Shown here: piece after piece, positions 8,377 to 11,279 of the stretch | Layout of the letters: every line of letters begins with the position of its first letter | Numbering within the stretch: the first letter of the stretch is position 1 | Assembly: GCA_034696485.1 (NCBI GenBank) | Contig: JAQIWT010001336.1 | Location: 1-11,279, forward strand | Length of the DNA stretch: 11,279 nt | Reading direction: 5' to 3' | Source: Isohypsibius dastychi | Taxonomy: Eukaryota; Tardigrada; Eutardigrada; Parachela; Isohypsibiidae | Program-made: the position numbers and the translations under genes | The notes under the pieces: generated by a model | What the model was told of the DNA's origin: nothing | Seen by the model: the letters and a program-made list of their open reading frames with translations, nothing else | Databases searched by the model: none

Positions 8377-8382
8377 AATAAA
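8377..8382 (+). other. Candidate poly(A) signal
   Basis: AATAAA about 245 bp after the last stop codon of the plus-strand gene; it would give a 3' untranslated region of about 260 nt. Unproven. Confidence 0.35.
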
Positions 8383-8837
8383 CTAACAAACAAATTCGGA
8401 AGGCTGACGCCATAAAGCCCCCACCTCTCTCGGCCAGGGTGAGGGTGAGACCAGACCGCGCGCAAACGGAAGTCATTTCATGAGCAGATGAGTTCTGAAT
8501 TCTCAATTCCAAGGATTACGTTGAAGCACTAGTTGTACTTGGTAATCTTTATCTTGGAACTCTATTAAGTGCTCATTGATACTAGGCAGTAGTGAATCAG
8601 TTAATTATAAGAATCATTTCAAACAATTCAAGTGGATGTTGTTTTGCAAGGTTTTCTTGTAATTTTGAATGATTCTATCCATAACAGTGGAAGATCCAGC
8701 TGGCAATGGTAGTTGAATCAATTGGCGCTACAGTTCTGGATGATGTCGAGCAGCAAGCCTTTGCGTTTTTTGTCATAAGCCAATCGTTTCTGAAAAACGT
8801 CTTTTGTACCATTCTGTTGTCTTGCAGTTTCTTTGTC

Positions 8838-8902
8838 TCCCCTCCGCCCCCCCCCCCCACCCAAGGGGGGAGGGTGAGGGGGGGGGGTGAGGGGAGTGGG
8901 GG
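8838..8902. repeat. C-tract followed by G-tract
   Basis: A C-rich run (about 8838-8862) is followed within a few bases by a G-rich run (about 8865-8902) broken by single T or A bases. The halves could pair, or the G-rich strand could form a quadruplex. Seen directly; structure is inferred. Confidence 0.85.
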
Positions 8903-8929
8903 ACCTTTACTCCCTCATCCAAAGCCTGT

Positions 8930-9240
8930 CCAATTACCTCTTCGGAAAAAAAACCTTTTTTAAAACCTTTTCCTTTGTTCTCGGGGTCAATGACACGATG
9001 TTTAGAAAGTTCGGGTCAACGGACAGGGGTTTCAGTACGCCCGTTGCGTCACGTACGCTACGCTACTTACACTACGCATTGTATGCTACGTACGCTACGC
9101 TACGTACGCTACGCATTGTATGCTACGTACGCTACGCTACGTACGCTACACTACGTATACTTTGAAGGCATAACCGACCAATTCCCTCTTCCGAAAATTC
9201 CTCTTTTAAAACCTTTGTTCTCTTGGTCAATGGACCGAGG
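8930..9240. repeat. Direct duplication flanking a TACG-rich array
   Basis: About 65 bp beginning CCAATTACCTCTTCGGAAAA at 8930 recur at 9178 beginning CCAATTCCCTCTTCCGAAAA. Both continue with TTTTAAAACC, CTTTGTTCTC and GGTCAATG. The copies are diverged and differ by small gaps. They bracket the array at 9048-9161. Confidence 0.75.
9048..9161. repeat. TACG-rich tandem array, 37-bp period
   Basis: Mostly GCTACG/GTACGC words. The rarer word ACGCATTGTATGCTACG occurs at 9074 and 9111, giving a 37-bp period. The sequence is rich in self-complementary words such as ACGTACG and can fold on itself. Confidence 0.88.
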
Positions 9241-9589
9241 TTTTTCTTTTTTCGCCCAAAGGCACAGAGGGGGGACGGTATGCAGACCGCAGGGAGGCTT
9301 TGGGAAAATCTGACCAAAGTTGATTTTTCCGGGAATATTTATCACTGCGTTGATTTCATTCCGAGCATTTTCAGGTACAGTATTCCCTGTTAAGGTGGGC
9401 TGCGGGTCCATCTTGGCGATTTTGGGTCGCTGAATTATGAGACGTTTTCGGTTATCTTGGCGGAGCTAGGTTCGGTGAAATTAATTGCTGAAGGGTTGAA
9501 GCTACACAACCGACCGGTGCAATACTGCGCGCGGTCACTCAGAGAGGCAGAGAGGAGCAATAAACAGAAATTTGTTTACTATTCATTCG

Positions 9590-9853
9590 GCGGAGATCTG
9601 TACTAGTTGGAACAAAAAATATGAGGCGGAATATGTAGCTTGAGATGCCTAACAATCCCTACGGAGTCAAAATTTCAAGGATTCCATTTTCTAGTGCACT
9701 GCAAGAGAAATAAGCGACACAAACAAATCTTAACCATTGTTCTGGCCTTTCAAACGTAGAATTCTTGAATTGTGCCACCGTATGGATTGTTAGGCATCTT
9801 CAAGCTACATATTCCCTCTCATATTCTTTGTTCCAACTAGTACAGATCTCCGC
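9590..9853. repeat. Foldback (inverted repeat) element, 264 bp
   Basis: The left arm (9590-9684), beginning GCGGAGATCTGTACTAGTTG, matches the reverse complement of the right arm (9759-9853). By eye about 70 of the outer 75 positions are identical, with weaker matching towards the 74-bp spacer. No obvious target-site duplication. Its size and spacer are close to those of the element at 2926-3194, though the sequences are unrelated. The high arm identity suggests a younger insertion. It begins 53 bp beyond the donor of the receptor exon, so it would lie in that gene's intron if the gene continues. Confidence 0.9.
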
Positions 9854-9906
9854 ATTTTCCACATTTAAGTAAAATGCAAGCTGACAGGTTCAAAGGATTT
9901 TCTCAC

Positions 9907-10192
9907 CTGGCGAAATGACAACGTTGAATCCATCTACTTTCTGCAACAAATTCATTAGCTCTGCTTCAACATGAAGACTAGTAAAATTTCCCGGTTTGTA
10001 TATTGAATGCCGAACTGAATTATTTATCAAATCTGGATAGTCCCGCCTCAGATGCTCAAAAGCTACATCATAAGTGGGTGAAATAGCCAGATAGCCGTAA
10101 AAGGGATTCTGGCCAACAATGACCTCGATTATGTTGATTTTATCACTAGCGACATCAGAAAGCAAAACGGCTGTGAAAATCAGCCGTTCCAT
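9907..10192 (-). CDS. First exon of receptor-type guanylate cyclase-like gene (partial)
   Basis: The ATG at 10192 has an in-frame stop upstream. Ninety-five codons run to a good donor (CCAG then GTGAGA) in phase 1. Residues 1-16 are a weak hydrophobic leader, possibly a signal peptide. From residue 19 the reading fits the start of an ANF-receptor / type I periplasmic-binding-like ligand domain: a hydrophobic strand (INIIEVIVG), the GYLAISPTYDVAFEHL helix, RDYPDL, SIYKPGNFT and a closing strand VVISPG at 91-96. Sequons at N57 and N69 fit an extracellular location. Such domains sit in single-pass receptors with kinase-like and cyclase domains. None of those is seen here, and the Cys often found after KPGNFT appears as Ser. 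It is a gene with distant exons, a ligand-domain-only copy or a fragment. Family confidence is good; intactness is unknown. Confidence 0.72.
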
Positions 10193-10469
10193 CCCAAAAA
10201 CACCAGATGGTTACAGAATGCCCAAAATGCTAATGTAAGACGTCACCTTCTCATGCTGAAAACTACGTTGTGAAAGGAGTTTTTGCATTTCAAGTCACTG
10301 AGTTTGTAGTTTGCACTGGGCAAATAAGTTGAATCCGGGTTTTCTCAAAACTTTGCTTTTTTGTAATGCTGAACTTCTCAGATATCCTTCATATTTACAC
10401 TTTGGTGTTGCGTTGGAAGTTTCAATTGATTTGCATTGAAACAAAGCACGCAACTCGTGAATTCCTTGA

Positions 10470-10543
10470 TTCAACTTATCTGCCAATTCAACATATCTGC
10501 CAGGCAGATGAGTTGAAGAGTTGATTCAACCATTCAACTTTTC
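10470..10543. repeat. Cluster of TTCAAC...TCTGCC words, direct and inverted
   Basis: TTCAACTTATCTGCCAA and TTCAACATATCTGCCAG stand in tandem. They are followed at once by the inverted form GGCAGATGAGTTGAA and a further direct copy TTCAACTTTTCTGCCAG. The second and third form a near-perfect hairpin with almost no loop. The cluster overlaps the end of the tentative coding exon 10488-10769. Confidence 0.85.
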
Positions 10544-11100
10544 TGCCAGCTACACACGTTTTCATATAGCGTTCCTGTAATTCGTAGTGGCTAAGAAGGT
10601 TCGCAAAAGAATTGATGCTTGATTCAGAATTTGAGATATTACGGCAACCTTCCGCAAAATATTCCACGAGCATCTGGCCGGGGACGCCCGAAGGTATATT
10701 TTCGATCGATGACGATGAAAAGGGAGAGGTTTTCCTATAGCTCCGAATGGTGGATACCGAAGGGGCAGACTGGAATTTTGAGACCCTCAAGATGTATCTA
10801 TTCCCGGTTTGTGCATACTGCTAGTTTCGGTGATAATACGATACGAACCAATTCAGAAAAGCTCAGCTTTCGGTGAGAGAGCTCTGGTGATAGTTCTGAT
10901 GTAATCGTACATTACGGGACGAAAAGGGCGTTTGCACCCAAAATCTACGGAGACACCACGATGGGAGATCCGGAATCGCTCTTAGAACCATTCGACAATA
11001 ATTGATTCCCGGGCAGCGGAAATCCCAAACCAACCACAGGTTTGCTAAGCGCTTGAACGTGAAATGTTTTGCAAAAGCAAACATTTTGGGTTTCGGTCAT
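10488..11100 (-). CDS. Tentative two-exon small gene, unknown product
   Basis: The minus-strand ATG at 11100 opens 51 codons with a Gly/Ser/Pro-rich, protein-like end (VVGLGFPLPGNQLL, then SDSGSPIVVSP) before TAG. Weak phase-0 donors (GTGGTG at 10959, GTGTCT at 10956) could join it to the acceptor AATTCCAG ending at 10770, also phase 0. The second exon, 10769-10488, is open for 93 codons: a Ser-rich start, then a mixed region (strings such as GQMLVEYFAEG and NSFANLLSHYELQERYM) to TGA. An alternative frame from ATG 11084 gives 73 other residues. No family is recognised. The second exon looks better than the first, and the join is speculative. Confidence 0.27.
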
Positions 11101-11279
11101 GCTACGTCTTCTCTTATTACCAGTTTAACTCTCCGGTCCTAGGCCAGTTCCCCACAGCGAATTGTGGTCGAATACAGTGTTACCTACTTCAACCCGGCTG
11201 GATGCACGTAGCGTGCCAACTGGGAGCACTGTGATCCGAGAAAAGGCTTGTTACCCGGCCTTACATACGTAGAACGTGT
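11101..11279. other. Right edge, nothing recognised
   Basis: No open frame of note, RNA gene or clear repeat relation to the rest of the window. Confidence 0.4.

Larger units (their letters stand above)
8135..9906. other. Region without recognised genes, repeat-rich
   Basis: No convincing exon on either strand. If the receptor-like gene at 9907-10192 continues, this is where its later exons should lie (minus strand), but I could not recognise any. An acceptor CCCTTCAG near 9500 (minus) opens only a short frame before a stop. A plus-strand frame after CCATAACAG at about 8691 is open but runs straight into a C/G tract. Contents are the C/G-rich tracts, the TACG array with flanking duplication and the second foldback element. 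Confidence 0.5.

Noticed and set aside
8675-8963. Proline-rich plus-strand frame and glycine-rich minus-strand frame
   Set aside because: Both arise from the C/G tract. The plus frame after the acceptor near 8691 has no donor in phase.
8887-9411. Overlapping frames with many Tyr/Thr/Leu/Arg or Ala residues
   Set aside because: They are translations of the TACG array and its flanks.
9151-9411. Minus-strand frame as exon 2 of the receptor-like gene
   Set aside because: It has no resemblance to the expected continuation of the ligand domain, and no acceptor in the needed phase was found.
1-11279. tRNA, rRNA, phage or bacterial operon features
   Set aside because: No cloverleaf-like or conserved ribosomal sequence was seen. 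Split genes and repeats point to a eukaryotic nuclear genome.

Overview
The window looks like nuclear DNA from a small invertebrate animal. Reading frames are split by GT...AG introns, some very short (53, 64 and 118 nt). Homopolymer runs, minisatellites and foldback repeats sit between and inside the genes, and I see no bacterial or phage organisation. The most recognisable protein piece is the start of a receptor-type guanylate cyclase / natriuretic-peptide-receptor-like ligand-binding domain at the right. From memory its wording resembles the large paralogue families of such receptors in tardigrades, so tardigrade is my best guess. That is a lead and has not been tested by any search.

Layout. 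1-911: mostly non-coding, with one or two possible minus-strand exons. 912-1790, minus: a three-exon gene for an unrecognised 235-residue protein, with a TATA box at 1864-1873. 1791-2127: short divergent promoter region. 2128-8134, plus: my model of one five-exon gene for an unrecognised, charged, partly coiled-coil protein of about 500 residues. Its coding exons are well supported one by one; the joining of exons 2 to 3 and 4 to 5 is inferred. Its introns carry a foldback element (2926-3194), a 15-G run, a 12-unit hairpin-forming minisatellite with a five-unit higher-order period (6100-6569), a GTTCA/TGAAC repeat, a 17-C run and a heptamer repeat. 8135-9906: intergenic or intronic sequence with C/G-rich tracts, a TACG-rich 37-bp repeat inside a direct duplication, and a second, very well matched foldback (9590-9853). 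9907-10192, minus: first exon of the receptor-like gene, with no further exon recognised. 10488-11100, minus: a tentative small two-exon gene.

I see no pathway or operon logic linking these genes. The most interesting points are the two foldback elements of nearly equal size and geometry but different sequence, the higher-order minisatellite, the pair of orphan genes with divergent promoters, and the receptor gene that starts well but appears to stop after one exon. All gene models rest on splice-site and phase reading by eye, with no expression evidence.
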